DNA of 35,824 bases from the NCBI RefSeq assembly GCF_900101505.1, contig NZ_FMZI01000025.1, positions 1-35,824 of the forward strand. The letters are read 5' to 3'. Below, in pieces: positions 7,322 to 15,642 of this stretch. The DNA comes from Antarctobacter albus. Lineage in GTDB: Bacteria > Pseudomonadota > Alphaproteobacteria > Rhodobacterales > Rhodobacteraceae. Each line of letters starts with the position of its first letter. Position 1 is the first letter of the stretch. Under the pieces are notes generated by a model. It did not search any database, was not told where the DNA came from, and saw only the letters and a program-made list of their open reading frames with translations. The position numbers and the translations under genes were made by a program.

Positions 7322-8071
7322 ATGCGCGCGAAACAAAAAGCCTTTGCCTACGGTGGTTTGCCAGAGTGCCGGTCGTGCCCGGTACGTTCCGTGGGCGTAT
7401 GTGCCGGTGCGGGCGCGACGGATCTGCCTTCTCTTGCGCGCGGCAAGACCTATCGCAGTTTCGCGCCCGGAGACCGGATCGCGCTGGCCGGATCGGAACT
7501 GGTCGAGGTGGCGACCATGTTGAGCGGGCTTGCCACGATGAGCCGGACACAGGAACGCGGCACCCGGCAGATCGTCTGTCTCTTGCAGCCGGGCGACCTG
7601 ATAGGCCAGCCCTGGCGCAACAAGGTGACATTCGATGTCGAGGCGCTGACCCATGTCGAGACCTGCGCCTTTCGGGCCGACGTCTTCGAGGATCTGCTGG
7701 AGCAGGTCCCGGGGATGCGGGCCAGCATGATGGAAAAGGCGCTGGACGACCTGGACGCCGCGCGGCGCTGGCTGGGGGTTCTGGGCCACAGGACCGCGCG
7801 GCAGAAACTGGCCAGCCTGCTGGTCCTGCTTGCCATGCGCCAGGCCGCGCAGCCGCCGGACAACGGCTGTGTCGTCGACATGATGCTGAGCCGGGAACAG
7901 GTGGCCGACCTCTTGTCCATGACCTTCGAGACCGTGTCGCGGCAGATTGCGGGGCTGGTCCGCGATGATTTGATCCGTCCGCTGACCCGGCGTGTCTTCG
8001 AGATTCCGGACCTGCGTGCGCTGATGATGGCCTCAGGCGACGATGCGGATGGGGGACCCTACCAGGCCTGA
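7322..8071 (+). CDS. FnrL-like oxygen-responsive transcriptional regulator (Crp/Fnr family)
   Basis: A 249-residue protein whose ATG follows AAGGAGG. The N-terminus has Cys16-x2-Cys19-x7-Cys27, the ligand spacing of Rhodobacter FnrL, and Cys115 (in HVETCAFRADVF) sits where FNR has its fourth ligand. An oxygen-labile [4Fe-4S] cluster is therefore expected. A cNMP-type beta-roll, a long dimer helix (LDDLDAARRWLGVLG) and a C-terminal helix-turn-helix follow. The recognition helix contains ETVSRQ, the E..SR pattern of FNR that reads TTGAT-N4-ATCAA. The end GDDADGG is also FnrL-like. The usual fnrL neighbours (hemN, cco genes) are absent, and an ABC importer follows, so this may be a paralogue with a local job. 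Its start lies after a 213-nt gap holding a terminator. Confidence 0.88.
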   Translation: MRAKQKAFAYGGLPECRSCPVRSVGVCAGAGATDLPSLARGKTYRSFAPGDRIALAGSELVEVATMLSGLATMSRTQERGTRQIVCLLQPGDLIGQPWRNKVTFDVEALTHVETCAFRADVFEDLLEQVPGMRASMMEKALDDLDAARRWLGVLGHRTARQKLASLLVLLAMRQAAQPPDNGCVVDMMLSREQVADLLSMTFETVSRQIAGLVRDDLIRPLTRRVFEIPDLRALMMASGDDADGGPYQA

Positions 8072-8095
8072 TCCGCCTGCTGCACGGATATGAAG

Positions 8096-8109
8096 GTTGC
8101 ACAAGCAAC
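8096..8109. promoter_or_regulatory. Palindrome GTTGC-N4-GCAAC upstream of ABC operon
   Basis: GTTGCACAAGCAAC is a perfect inverted repeat with a 4-nt spacer, 131 bp before the substrate-binding protein ATG. The half-site and N4 spacing resemble Crp/Fnr-type sites (TTG...CAA), and the regulator gene ends just before it. It is a candidate operator only. Confidence 0.4.
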
Positions 8110-8239
8110 GGGCAGACTGCACAGTTTCCCCCAATAAAGAGGCAGTTGCCTGTTTCGTCGGCATGGCGCGCGCCAGTTGCGTTCCTCTTGCCCGCGGGCT
8201 GCAGCAGTCTCGCGTCCGGTTGCCAACAGGGAGAGACCA

Positions 8240-9247
8240 ATGATCAAACAGACCTTCGCGGCCCTTGCCGCGACCGTCGCGCTGTCCGGTGCGGCACTTG
8301 CGGAGACCGCCGTGCCCTTTGCGCTGGACTGGAAGTTCGAGGGCCCTGCGGCGCCCTACTTCGTCGCCATCGACGATGGCTATTTCGGCGAACAGGACCT
8401 CTCGGTCGAAATCTCCGCAGGTCAGGGCTCGCTCGACGCGATCCCGAAGGTGGCGACAGGTGCCTTTCCGGTGGGCTTTGCCGACATCAACTCGCTGATC
8501 AAGTTCCTTGACCAGAACCCGGGCGCGCCGGTGACGGCGGTCATGATGATCTACGACAAGCCGCCCTTTGCCGTGGTGGGCCGCAAATCGCTGGGCGTCG
8601 AGGCGCCGAAGGATCTCGAAGGCAAGGTGTTGGGCGCGCCGCCGCCGGATGGCGCCTGGGCGCAGTTCCCGGCCTTCGCCTCGGCAAACGATCTGGACAT
8701 GTCCAAGATCACCGTCGAGCCGGTGGGCTTTCCCACGCGTGAGCCGATGCTGGCCGAAGGCAACGTGGCCGCGATCACCGGCTTTTCCTTCTCGTCCTAC
8801 CTGAACCTCGTGCGCCTTGGCGTGCCGGAGGACGACATCTCGACCATCCTGATGGCTGATCACGGCTTGCAGCTCTATGGCAACGCGATCATCGTCAACA
8901 CGGACTACGCCGCCGAGAACCCCGAGATCATCACCGGCTTCCTGACTGCCATCGCGGCAGGCTGGAAAGACGCCATCGCCGATCCGGCGGGCGCCATCGA
9001 AAGCCTGATGACGCGCAACCCTGCCGCCGACGCGGACCTGGAACAGCGCCGCCTGCAACTGTCGATCGACGCCAACGTGCTGACCGATTACGCCGAAACC
9101 AACGGCATGGGCGGCATCGACCCGGCCCGCCTGGACGTGGCGTTGGAGCAGTTGGCCGAGACCTACGAGTTCCAGAACGCGCCCGACGCATCACTCTATT
9201 TCACCGACGCCTACCTGCCGGATGCCGCGGCACGGATGCTGAAGTGA
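8240..9247 (+). CDS. ABC transporter substrate-binding protein, NitT/TauT (NMT1/THI5-like) type
   Basis: A 335-residue periplasmic binding protein with a signal peptide (MIKQTFAALAATVALSGAALA). The mature start VPFALDWKFEGPAAPYFVAI, followed by DDGYFGEQDL, is characteristic of the NMT1/SsuA-like group: a D-W or similar motif, then the 'fully active ligand approaching' region. These proteins deliver thiamine precursors, sulfonates, nitrate, riboflavin-like molecules or aromatic acids to an inner-membrane permease. The ligand cannot be named from sequence. The RBS GGGAGAG precedes ATG 8240. It leads a three-gene operon, and a strong hairpin right behind it (9261-9287) should make it more abundant than the ATPase and permease. 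Confidence 0.88.
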   Translation: MIKQTFAALAATVALSGAALAETAVPFALDWKFEGPAAPYFVAIDDGYFGEQDLSVEISAGQGSLDAIPKVATGAFPVGFADINSLIKFLDQNPGAPVTAVMMIYDKPPFAVVGRKSLGVEAPKDLEGKVLGAPPPDGAWAQFPAFASANDLDMSKITVEPVGFPTREPMLAEGNVAAITGFSFSSYLNLVRLGVPEDDISTILMADHGLQLYGNAIIVNTDYAAENPEIITGFLTAIAAGWKDAIADPAGAIESLMTRNPAADADLEQRRLQLSIDANVLTDYAETNGMGGIDPARLDVALEQLAETYEFQNAPDASLYFTDAYLPDAAARMLK

Positions 9248-9260
9248 TCGACTGACCCGG

Positions 9261-9287
9261 CCCGCGGCGCAGCCTCTGCGCCGCGGG
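9261..9287 (+). terminator. Intercistronic hairpin, likely partial terminator/3' stabiliser
   Basis: A perfect 12-bp stem (CCCGCGGCGCAG 9261-9272 with CTGCGCCGCGGG 9276-9287) closes a 3-nt loop and is followed by TTT. It sits between the binding-protein stop and the ATPase ribosome site. This is a common arrangement that raises binding-protein mRNA over the rest of the operon. Confidence 0.75.
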
Positions 9288-9309
9288 TTTCTTGTGCAAG
9301 GAGCGCCGC

Positions 9310-10107
9310 GTGTCGCAACCGCTGATCGAGATCAAGGGCGTCAGGCACGCCTACAAGACCCAGGCCGGGCCGCTGCCGGTGCTGGACGGGCTGGAACTGA
9401 GCGTGCCCGAAGGCGGCTTTGTCGCCGTTGTCGGCCCGTCGGGATGTGGCAAGTCCACCCTGACCCGGCTGGTCGCCGGCCTGATGAAGCCCGACGAGGG
9501 TGAGGTCTGGTTGCATGGGGAGCGGGTCAAGGGGCCGCGTTCGACCGTGGGCATGGCCTTTCAGAACCCGGTCCTGCTGGAATGGCGGACGATTCTGCAG
9601 AACGTCATGCTGCCGCTGGAAATTGTCTCGACGAAGATGAACAAACGCGAGCAGGAAGACCGCGCGCGGCACCTGCTGGCGCTGGTGGGCCTTGAAGGGT
9701 TCGAGGACAAGCGGCCCAGCGAGCTGTCGGGGGGCATGCGTCAGCGCGCGTCCCTGTGCCGGGCCATCGTGCACAAGCCAGAGGTGCTTATCCTCGACGA
9801 GCCCTTTGGCGCGCTCGATGCCTTCACGCGCGAAGACCTCTGGCAGACCATGCACAAGGTCAAGGCCGAGGAACCCTTTACTGGCGTGCTCATCACCCAC
9901 GACCTGCGCGAGTCGATCTTTCTGGCCGACCAGGTGGTGGTGCTGTCCGGCCGTCCGGCGCGGACGCAATATGTCATGGACGTGCATCTGACCGGCGATC
10001 GCGACATCGAACATCTTTACACCCCCGAAAGCGCCGAGGCGTTGAACGTGCTGCGGCACCAGATCCAGATCGCCCAGGGGCGATCCCCGGCGGAGGCGGT
10101 GCAATGA
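9310..10107 (+). CDS. ABC transporter ATP-binding protein (NitT/TauT type)
   Basis: A 265-residue ATPase. I chose GTG 9310 (MSQPLIEIKGV) because AAGGAG lies 6 nt before it; an in-frame TTG 18 nt upstream has no such site. Motifs in order are Walker A GPSGCGKST, Q-loop AFQNPVLLEW, signature LSGGMRQR, Walker B VLILDEPFGALD and H-loop LITHDLRES. All catalytic residues are present. It hydrolyses ATP at the inner membrane to drive import with the permease encoded next; the stop and the permease start overlap (ATGA at 10104-10107), implying translational coupling. Confidence 0.95.
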   Translation: MSQPLIEIKGVRHAYKTQAGPLPVLDGLELSVPEGGFVAVVGPSGCGKSTLTRLVAGLMKPDEGEVWLHGERVKGPRSTVGMAFQNPVLLEWRTILQNVMLPLEIVSTKMNKREQEDRARHLLALVGLEGFEDKRPSELSGGMRQRASLCRAIVHKPEVLILDEPFGALDAFTREDLWQTMHKVKAEEPFTGVLITHDLRESIFLADQVVVLSGRPARTQYVMDVHLTGDRDIEHLYTPESAEALNVLRHQIQIAQGRSPAEAVQ

Positions 10108-10865
10108 GCCTGCAAAAGATCCTTGTCCCCATCGCCGCGATGATTGTCTTTGGCCTGTTGTGGGAACTGCTGGTCTGGGCCAACGGCTGGCCCAACTATG
10201 TCATGGCCTCGCCCTCGGACCTGCCACCGGCCTATGCGAAATACTGGAACCTGTTCCTGGTGATGGGCTGGCAGACGCTGTGGCGGACGGTGGTCGGGCT
10301 GGTGGTCGCGATCATCTTTGGCGTGCTCGTGGGCATGGTCATGGGGTTCTCGCGCGTGATGCGCGATGCGCTGTATCCCCTGCTGGTCGGGTTCAACGCG
10401 GTTCCAAAGGCAACGGTGGTGCCCATCGTCGCGCTGCTTTTCGTGGGCGCGCATGACTTCAACACGGTGCTGATCGCCTTCATGATCTCGTTCTTTCCGA
10501 TTGCCGTCTCGGTCTCGATCGGGCTGTCGACGCTGGAGCCGGAATACCGCGACATCCTGCGCTCGCTGGGCGCCTCGCAGACCACGATCTTCTGGAAGAT
10601 TGCCCTGCCCAAGACCCTGCCGGAGTTCTTTGGGGCTCTGAAGGTGGCGGTGACGCTGGCCTTCATCGGCACCAACCTGATGGAGATCGTCTCGCCCCAC
10701 GGGCGCGGGCTGGGCGCGCTCTTCGACAGTGGCAAGACCAACTCGGATTACCCGCTGATGTTCGCGGTGCTCATCGCGCTCGCGCTGATGGGGATCCTGC
10801 TCTACTACGTCGTGGTCGCGCTGGAGAAGGTCTTTGCCGGCTGGGCGGAGCGGACGCCCGGGTGA
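10104..10865 (+). CDS. ABC transporter permease (NitT/TauT type)
   Basis: A 253-residue inner-membrane protein with about six hydrophobic segments, of BPD_transp_1 type. The EAA loop that docks on the ATPase is visible as YRDILRSLGASQTTIFWK followed by LPKTLP. It overlaps the ATPase stop by 4 nt and probably forms a homodimer in the transporter. The operon converges on the sulfatase operon, with a GC-rich hairpin region (10890-10919) between the two stops. Confidence 0.93.
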   Translation: MSLQKILVPIAAMIVFGLLWELLVWANGWPNYVMASPSDLPPAYAKYWNLFLVMGWQTLWRTVVGLVVAIIFGVLVGMVMGFSRVMRDALYPLLVGFNAVPKATVVPIVALLFVGAHDFNTVLIAFMISFFPIAVSVSIGLSTLEPEYRDILRSLGASQTTIFWKIALPKTLPEFFGALKVAVTLAFIGTNLMEIVSPHGRGLGALFDSGKTNSDYPLMFAVLIALALMGILLYYVVVALEKVFAGWAERTPG

Positions 10866-10889
10866 TCGACAGGTCGGCGGGACGGCACA

Positions 10890-10919
10890 CCGGCAAAAAT
10901 GCCGGGCGCCGGGCCCGGC
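10890..10919. terminator. Terminator region between convergent operons
   Basis: CCGGC (10890-10894) and GCCGG (10901-10905) pair around an A-rich loop. Directly beside it GCCGGGCCCGGC (10908-10919) is a 12-bp perfect palindrome. The location between two convergent stops fits a bidirectional terminator, although T-runs are lacking. Confidence 0.45.
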
Positions 10920-10922
10920 GGC

Positions 10923-12440
10923 TCAACCGGGACCGACCGCCTGACGGTTGGGCGTGATGTCGTCGGGACGACTGTGCAGCATCGCCGTCAACTCGTCCTG
11001 CACACCCGCATGGGCAGGTCGATCAAAGAGGTTGTGCAACTCGTAAGGGTCCTGCGCGAGGTCGTACATCTCGCCCGCACCGCTTTGCAGGTCCATCGTC
11101 AGTTTCGCGGTCCGGGTGCGTACCGTGCGCAGTGACAGCGGCACGCCCACGCGGTTTGCCAAAAGCTCCCATTCCATCATGGCATAGGGGCGCGGTGCGC
11201 CCTGCAGGACCGGGATCAGGGACTGCCCGTGCTGGGGCAGGGCAGGCGGGACCTCGGTCACCTCGTGGAAGGTGGCGGCAAGATCGAGGGTCGAGACCGG
11301 TTCGTCACAGGTCTGTCCCGCCGGAACGCCCGGACCGCGCATCAGGAATGGCACGCGCAGCAATCCTTCATAGGGCATCGGGCCTTTCAGGATCAGCCCG
11401 TGATCGCCCAGCCAGTCGCCGTGGTCCGAGGTGTAGACGACCAGCGTGTTCCCATCTGCTCCGATCTCGGCCAGGGCGCTCAACAGGCGGCCGACCTGCG
11501 CGTCGATGAAGGAGATCTGCCCGTAGGTGTTGGCGATGATCTGGCGCAGTTGCTGATCCGACTGGGGGGCGATCCGGGAATACTCCGACCGTACGCGGAC
11601 CTCGTCGGCATCCCCCTTTGGCTTGTTCTCCAGGGCCGCGCGGTGCCACCAGGGGCGGTTGTCCAGATCGCGGGTGCGGTGCGGGGGCAGGTCGACATCT
11701 TCCGGGGAGTGCAGGCGGGACCAGGGTTCGGGGCAGTCGAACGGGTGGTGCGGATCGACGAAACTGACCCATGCGCAGAAGGGCCTGTCCGGGTCGCGCC
11801 CGTGGCGCAGCCAGTCGATGGCGCGATCCGCGGTCCAGGGGGTGTAATGCCAGTTGACCGGCAGTTGCGAATGCCAGGTCTGCGCGGCACCGGGGCGTGG
11901 CCCGGCCTGGTATAGCGCGGCGCGCTCTGCGCCCCGACCGTCCGCGTAGAAGAAGTGTTCGTAATGCAGCCCGCGCGGCGGTTCCTGCGGCGGGTGGTTC
12001 GACGGCCCGCTCAGCATCATCTCGACATGGTCGAACCCCATGTAGGGGCCGAACCAGTCCGGGCCGTAATCGACCGAGGACAGCACACATTCCGGGCGCC
12101 CGGTCGGCTGGCGGGCATCGTAGCTGGAGAAATGCGCCTTGCCGAAAAGTGCCGTGTCATAGCCTGCGCGTGCCAGTGTCCCGGCGAAGCCCGCCGTGCC
12201 GATGGCTTCGTCCAGGTCGATCCCGTTGTCGTGGACGCCGTGGGTCCGGCACAGCTGGCCGGTCAGGATCGAGGCTCGGGCGGGCTGACAGACCGGCGCG
12301 GGGCAGATGGCCGAAGTAAAGCGCGTGCCCTCTTCTGCCAGTTGATCCAGGTTGGGAGTGCGGACGCGCCGACCCGCGACGCCCAGGCAGTCGGCGCGAT
12401 GTTGGTCGGCGGTGATCAAGAGGATGTTGGGGCGGGTCAT
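10923..12440 (-). CDS. Sulfatase, cytoplasmic, formylglycine type
   Basis: A 505-residue alkaline-phosphatase-superfamily sulfatase. It begins MTRPNILLITADQHR with no signal peptide, so it should act in the cytoplasm. The sulfatase signature is Cys51-Gln-Pro-Ala-Arg55 followed by ASILTGQ; Cys51 would be converted to formylglycine, the nucleophile that cleaves the sulfate ester. Metal-binding segments are TADQ (Asp12) and YTSDHGDWLGDHG. The C-terminal YDLAQDPYELHNL is typical of choline-sulfatase and arylsulfatase relatives. Its ATG overlaps the tctA stop by one base (TGATG), making it the last gene of the five-gene unit 17073-10923. The substrate is unknown. No formylglycine-generating enzyme is encoded in the window. 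Confidence 0.9.
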   Translation of the reverse strand: MTRPNILLITADQHRADCLGVAGRRVRTPNLDQLAEEGTRFTSAICPAPVCQPARASILTGQLCRTHGVHDNGIDLDEAIGTAGFAGTLARAGYDTALFGKAHFSSYDARQPTGRPECVLSSVDYGPDWFGPYMGFDHVEMMLSGPSNHPPQEPPRGLHYEHFFYADGRGAERAALYQAGPRPGAAQTWHSQLPVNWHYTPWTADRAIDWLRHGRDPDRPFCAWVSFVDPHHPFDCPEPWSRLHSPEDVDLPPHRTRDLDNRPWWHRAALENKPKGDADEVRVRSEYSRIAPQSDQQLRQIIANTYGQISFIDAQVGRLLSALAEIGADGNTLVVYTSDHGDWLGDHGLILKGPMPYEGLLRVPFLMRGPGVPAGQTCDEPVSTLDLAATFHEVTEVPPALPQHGQSLIPVLQGAPRPYAMMEWELLANRVGVPLSLRTVRTRTAKLTMDLQSGAGEMYDLAQDPYELHNLFDRPAHAGVQDELTAMLHSRPDDITPNRQAVGPG

Positions 12441-14017
12441 CAAGAGCCCTCCGAGGCCGGCTTGCGGAGGAAGAAGAGAATGACCAGCAGGCCCAGTAAC
12501 AGGAAGACGACCGAAAGCGGGCTCTTGAACAGGAACAGCGGGTCGCCTCCGGACGCGGCAAAGGCCTGCCGCACCGTCTGTTCGAGGTTGCCGGCAAGGA
12601 TGAAGGCGATCACGAAGGGCAGAACCGGCACCGCCAGCTTGCGCATGCCCCAGCCCAGGAGGGCAAAGCCCATCGCGAAGTAGAGCGCGGTGAAATCGGT
12701 TTCCTGGACGTAGATCGCGGTCAGGGTCAGCAGCAGGACGATCGGCATCAGCACGGGTTTCGGGATGCGGGCCATGACGCCCGTGGCGCGCATGATATGC
12801 CCCCCCACGATCCAGTTCAGCACGTTGGCCAGCATCATCGTGGTGAAGAGGCCGAAGGCGATGACCAGTTCCGGGTTCACCTCGGCGGTGGAAAAGCGAA
12901 AGACCGAGGGGCCGGGATTGAAACCGCCGATGCTTTCGGCGGCAAGGATCAGGAAGACCGCACCGACATTGCCCGGGATGCCCAGCGACAGCACCGGGAT
13001 CAGGTTGGCGCCCGAAACGGAACTGTTTGCGGCCTCGGTGGCGGCGACGCCTTCGGGGGTGCCCTTGCCGAACGGCACCGGCCCCTTGTGCATCTTCTGT
13101 CCGGTGGCGTAGCCCAGCGTCGCCGCCAGGGTCGATCCGATGCCGGGCAGCGCGCCGATGCCGGTTCCGATCAGTGCCGAGACCGAGATGAAGGGCATCA
13201 GCCGCCGCCGTTCCCCCCATGTCAGGCGGTTGTCGCCGGATTGCGGAGCCTCCCCGGCAGGGCGGTCATCGCGGCGGTTGCGCCACATCTGTTCGAAGGA
13301 ATACAGCACTTCGCCCAGGATCAGCACGCCGAGCACGGCGGTGATCAGGGGAAAGCCGGTCGACAGCGTGTCGGTGCCCAGAGACAGCCGCGAATAGACG
13401 TCCTCGCCAGTGCCCACCGAGGCGATGAAAAGGCCCAGGAAGGCGGCGATCAGGCCTTTCATGGGGGAGGCGCCGACGACTGCCGCGACAAAGGCGAGGC
13501 TGAGCAGGATCAGTGCCGCCTTTTCGCCGAAGCCAAGATAGGCCTCGACCACGATGGCCAGGAAGGGCGCACAGGTGAACAGCACGAGGTCCGAGAAGGT
13601 GTCGCCGGTGACCGAGGCGAAATGCGCCGTGCGCAGCGCCTTGCCCGCCTGGCCATTTCGGGCCATCGGGTGGCCGTCCAGCGTGGTCAGCATGGCGTCC
13701 GGGGTGCCCGGCGTGTTGAAGAGGATCGCGGGAACGGCGCCGCCCACGGTGGCGCCCTTCATCACGCCCACGAGAAATCCCAGGACCGGCAGCAAGGCAT
13801 CCGGCGTGAAGCCAAAGACCGACAGAAGGATCGGCAGCGATACCGCCATGAGGAAGGGGCCGGCCAGACCGGGTGTCGCGCCGCCGATGATGCCCAGAAG
13901 AAACCCGGCGGCGGTCATCAGGACGGTTATGGGAACGCCGATCCCAAGGATCTCGAAGGCGGCGGGCCCGGCAAAGACAGCCAGCACACCGGCCCAGACA
14001 TATTCGAAGACACCCAT
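12440..14017 (-). CDS. tctA: Tripartite tricarboxylate transporter, large permease subunit TctA
   Basis: A 525-residue very hydrophobic protein of the TctA family. It shows the family pattern GIIGGATPGLAGP near residue 45, GATVGGAVPAILFNTPGTPDA, and the repeat-like second copy with ALPGIGSTLAA and SVSGANLIPVLSLGIPGN. TTT systems use a periplasmic binding protein (TctC) and an ion gradient to import carboxylates or related anions. Its start overlaps the tctB stop and its stop overlaps the sulfatase start, both as TGATG. The operon partners suggest the imported ligand is a sulfate ester rather than citrate; this is inference. Confidence 0.93.
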   Translation of the reverse strand: MGVFEYVWAGVLAVFAGPAAFEILGIGVPITVLMTAAGFLLGIIGGATPGLAGPFLMAVSLPILLSVFGFTPDALLPVLGFLVGVMKGATVGGAVPAILFNTPGTPDAMLTTLDGHPMARNGQAGKALRTAHFASVTGDTFSDLVLFTCAPFLAIVVEAYLGFGEKAALILLSLAFVAAVVGASPMKGLIAAFLGLFIASVGTGEDVYSRLSLGTDTLSTGFPLITAVLGVLILGEVLYSFEQMWRNRRDDRPAGEAPQSGDNRLTWGERRRLMPFISVSALIGTGIGALPGIGSTLAATLGYATGQKMHKGPVPFGKGTPEGVAATEAANSSVSGANLIPVLSLGIPGNVGAVFLILAAESIGGFNPGPSVFRFSTAEVNPELVIAFGLFTTMMLANVLNWIVGGHIMRATGVMARIPKPVLMPIVLLLTLTAIYVQETDFTALYFAMGFALLGWGMRKLAVPVLPFVIAFILAGNLEQTVRQAFAASGGDPLFLFKSPLSVVFLLLGLLVILFFLRKPASEGS

Positions 14018-14595
14018 CAGAAATCCCCGTTCGGCGGCAGCAAAAGCGTGTCAAAGGGGAGATCGAAAACCGCGATCAGCGCAGCCACGGCCAGTACGGC
14101 GATCAGCAGGCGACCGGCCCGCATCCGCCCTTCGAGCAGCGAGATCAGCCCGAAGACCAGCAGCGTGCCGCCAAAGGAGAAGCCAAGGTATTTCCACGGG
14201 GCGGTGCCGCGCATCAGGCGATAGGTCGCGGGGGGATCGGTCTCTGGCCCGAACAGTGCCAGTGCCAGCGGCCCGGACCAGAACATCACCAGCCCGGACA
14301 GGGCCATCAGCGCGAAGACGGACAACAGGAAAAGGGCGGCATGGCGATCGAAAGCCGGGCCACCCCGATCTGATGTCCCGCGATCGAGCAAAGTGATCGC
14401 GACATGGACGGCAGCACAGAGCGCAATCCCCAGCGCTGCAAGCATGGGCAGCAGGGCGTCGCCGATATAGGTCTGGCGGCGGAACTCGTAGATCGGGGGT
14501 GTCTCGCTGTCGAGTGGCACCCAGACAGCGCCCGCCAGAAGGCCAAGCAGCAAGAGCACCGCTCCGAGGATCAGCTCTGTCTTTCGGTCCGGCAT
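14017..14595 (-). CDS. tctB: Tripartite tricarboxylate transporter, small membrane subunit TctB
   Basis: A 192-residue membrane protein with about four hydrophobic segments (first LILGAVLLLLGLLAGAVW). The position between tctC and tctA, the size, and the ending LPFDTLLLPPNGDF identify it as TctB. Sequence conservation in this family is low, so the order of genes carries much of the weight. It is translationally coupled to tctA through a one-base overlap. Confidence 0.88.
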   Translation of the reverse strand: MPDRKTELILGAVLLLLGLLAGAVWVPLDSETPPIYEFRRQTYIGDALLPMLAALGIALCAAVHVAITLLDRGTSDRGGPAFDRHAALFLLSVFALMALSGLVMFWSGPLALALFGPETDPPATYRLMRGTAPWKYLGFSFGGTLLVFGLISLLEGRMRAGRLLIAVLAVAALIAVFDLPFDTLLLPPNGDF

Positions 14596-14613
14596 GGCGG
14601 TCTCCGACAGGTG

Positions 14614-14643
14614 CGGCCCGGACCTCGATGGATGCCCGGGCCG
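14614..14643 (-). terminator. Intercistronic hairpin between tctC and tctB
   Basis: CGGCCCGG (14614-14621) pairs with CCGGGCCG (14636-14643) around a 14-nt loop, in the 55-nt gap behind the binding-protein gene. As in the ABC operon, it may let the binding protein be made in excess. Confidence 0.45.
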
Positions 14644-14650
14644 GGTGCGG

Positions 14651-15607
14651 TCATTCGGCGGATTCGGTCAGCAGCTCGGCATTGGCGTCGAAACTTTTCT
14701 GCATGTAGGCATCCAGCTCGGCGCCCTGGATCACCTCGGGGCCGGAAAACACCTTGCGGGTAAAGGCATTCAGCTTGCCGTCGGGATCGTTCAGCACCTC
14801 TGCGATCCGGGCCTGCCAGGTTTCGCGCACTTCGGCGGGCAGGCCGTCCGGCGCCATCACCAGGAACTTGACGCCAAAGGTGTAGGGCATGTCGTAGACG
14901 CTGAGCAGCGGCGCATCGGGCGAGACGTTCAGCGGCATGGCCTCGGCAGAGGCCAGGTTGACCACGTCTCCGGCCCTGACCGATGCGGTCTGCGCGCCCG
15001 CCGACCAGCCGATGTCGACGTCATCCGCGATCACCGCGTTCAGGCTGGCCTTGCCGCCGCCGGTCATCACGGTGGTGAACTGGATGCCGTTGCGCTTGGC
15101 CAGCACATAGGTCGCATCGGCGAGTTTCTGGCTCATGGCGCCAACGGTGATCGTCTCGCCGGATTTTGCGGCGGCGATCACGTCCGACAGGGTGCTCCAA
15201 CCGCGATCGGACTTGGCGATGATGCCCATCTGGGTGCCGGTGATGGTGGACAGGAAGGTGAAGTCGGACAGGGTGTAGGCCGGGCTGCGCATGGTCTGCG
15301 GCGCGTATGCCGTGGCCTCGGTCACGGAAATCCCGATGGACAGCCCGTCCGCCGGTTCATCCTTGAGCGCAACGGCCATCGTGACACCGCCCTTGCCGGT
15401 GACGTTTTCGGGAATGATCTCCCAGCCGTGGCGGGTGTTCAGCTCTTCGGCCAGCAGCCGCCCCAGCGTATCGGCGCCGCCCCCGGCTGAAAAGGCGATC
15501 ATCATCTTGACCGGGCCTTGCGGCTCCCAGTCCTGTGCCGCGGCGGGCAGGGCGCCCAGCATCAGCGCGGCGCCGGCAAGCGCGGTCCCCAATCGTGCGA
15601 AAGTCAT
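14651..15607 (-). CDS. tctC: Tripartite tricarboxylate transporter substrate-binding protein TctC
   Basis: A 318-residue periplasmic binding protein with a signal peptide (MTFARLGTALAGAALMLGALPAAA cut before QDW). GAGGAGGAG precedes the ATG. Family landmarks are MMIAFSAGGGADTLGRLLAEE, which is the phosphate/anion-binding-like first loop, and GVTMAVALKDEPADG. It delivers the ligand to TctAB. It sits 35 nt behind the second sulfatase gene, in the same unit. The ligand is unknown, and genome neighbourhood favours a sulfated compound. Confidence 0.92.
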   Translation of the reverse strand: MTFARLGTALAGAALMLGALPAAAQDWEPQGPVKMMIAFSAGGGADTLGRLLAEELNTRHGWEIIPENVTGKGGVTMAVALKDEPADGLSIGISVTEATAYAPQTMRSPAYTLSDFTFLSTITGTQMGIIAKSDRGWSTLSDVIAAAKSGETITVGAMSQKLADATYVLAKRNGIQFTTVMTGGGKASLNAVIADDVDIGWSAGAQTASVRAGDVVNLASAEAMPLNVSPDAPLLSVYDMPYTFGVKFLVMAPDGLPAEVRETWQARIAEVLNDPDGKLNAFTRKVFSGPEVIQGAELDAYMQKSFDANAELLTESAE

Positions 15608-15642
15608 CCGGTTCTCCTCCTCAACCGTTCTCTCCTTGCAGG

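Noticed and set aside
12797-14224. 475-codon plus-strand open frame
   Set aside because: It is antisense to tctA; the translation is His/Gln/Gly-rich without domains.
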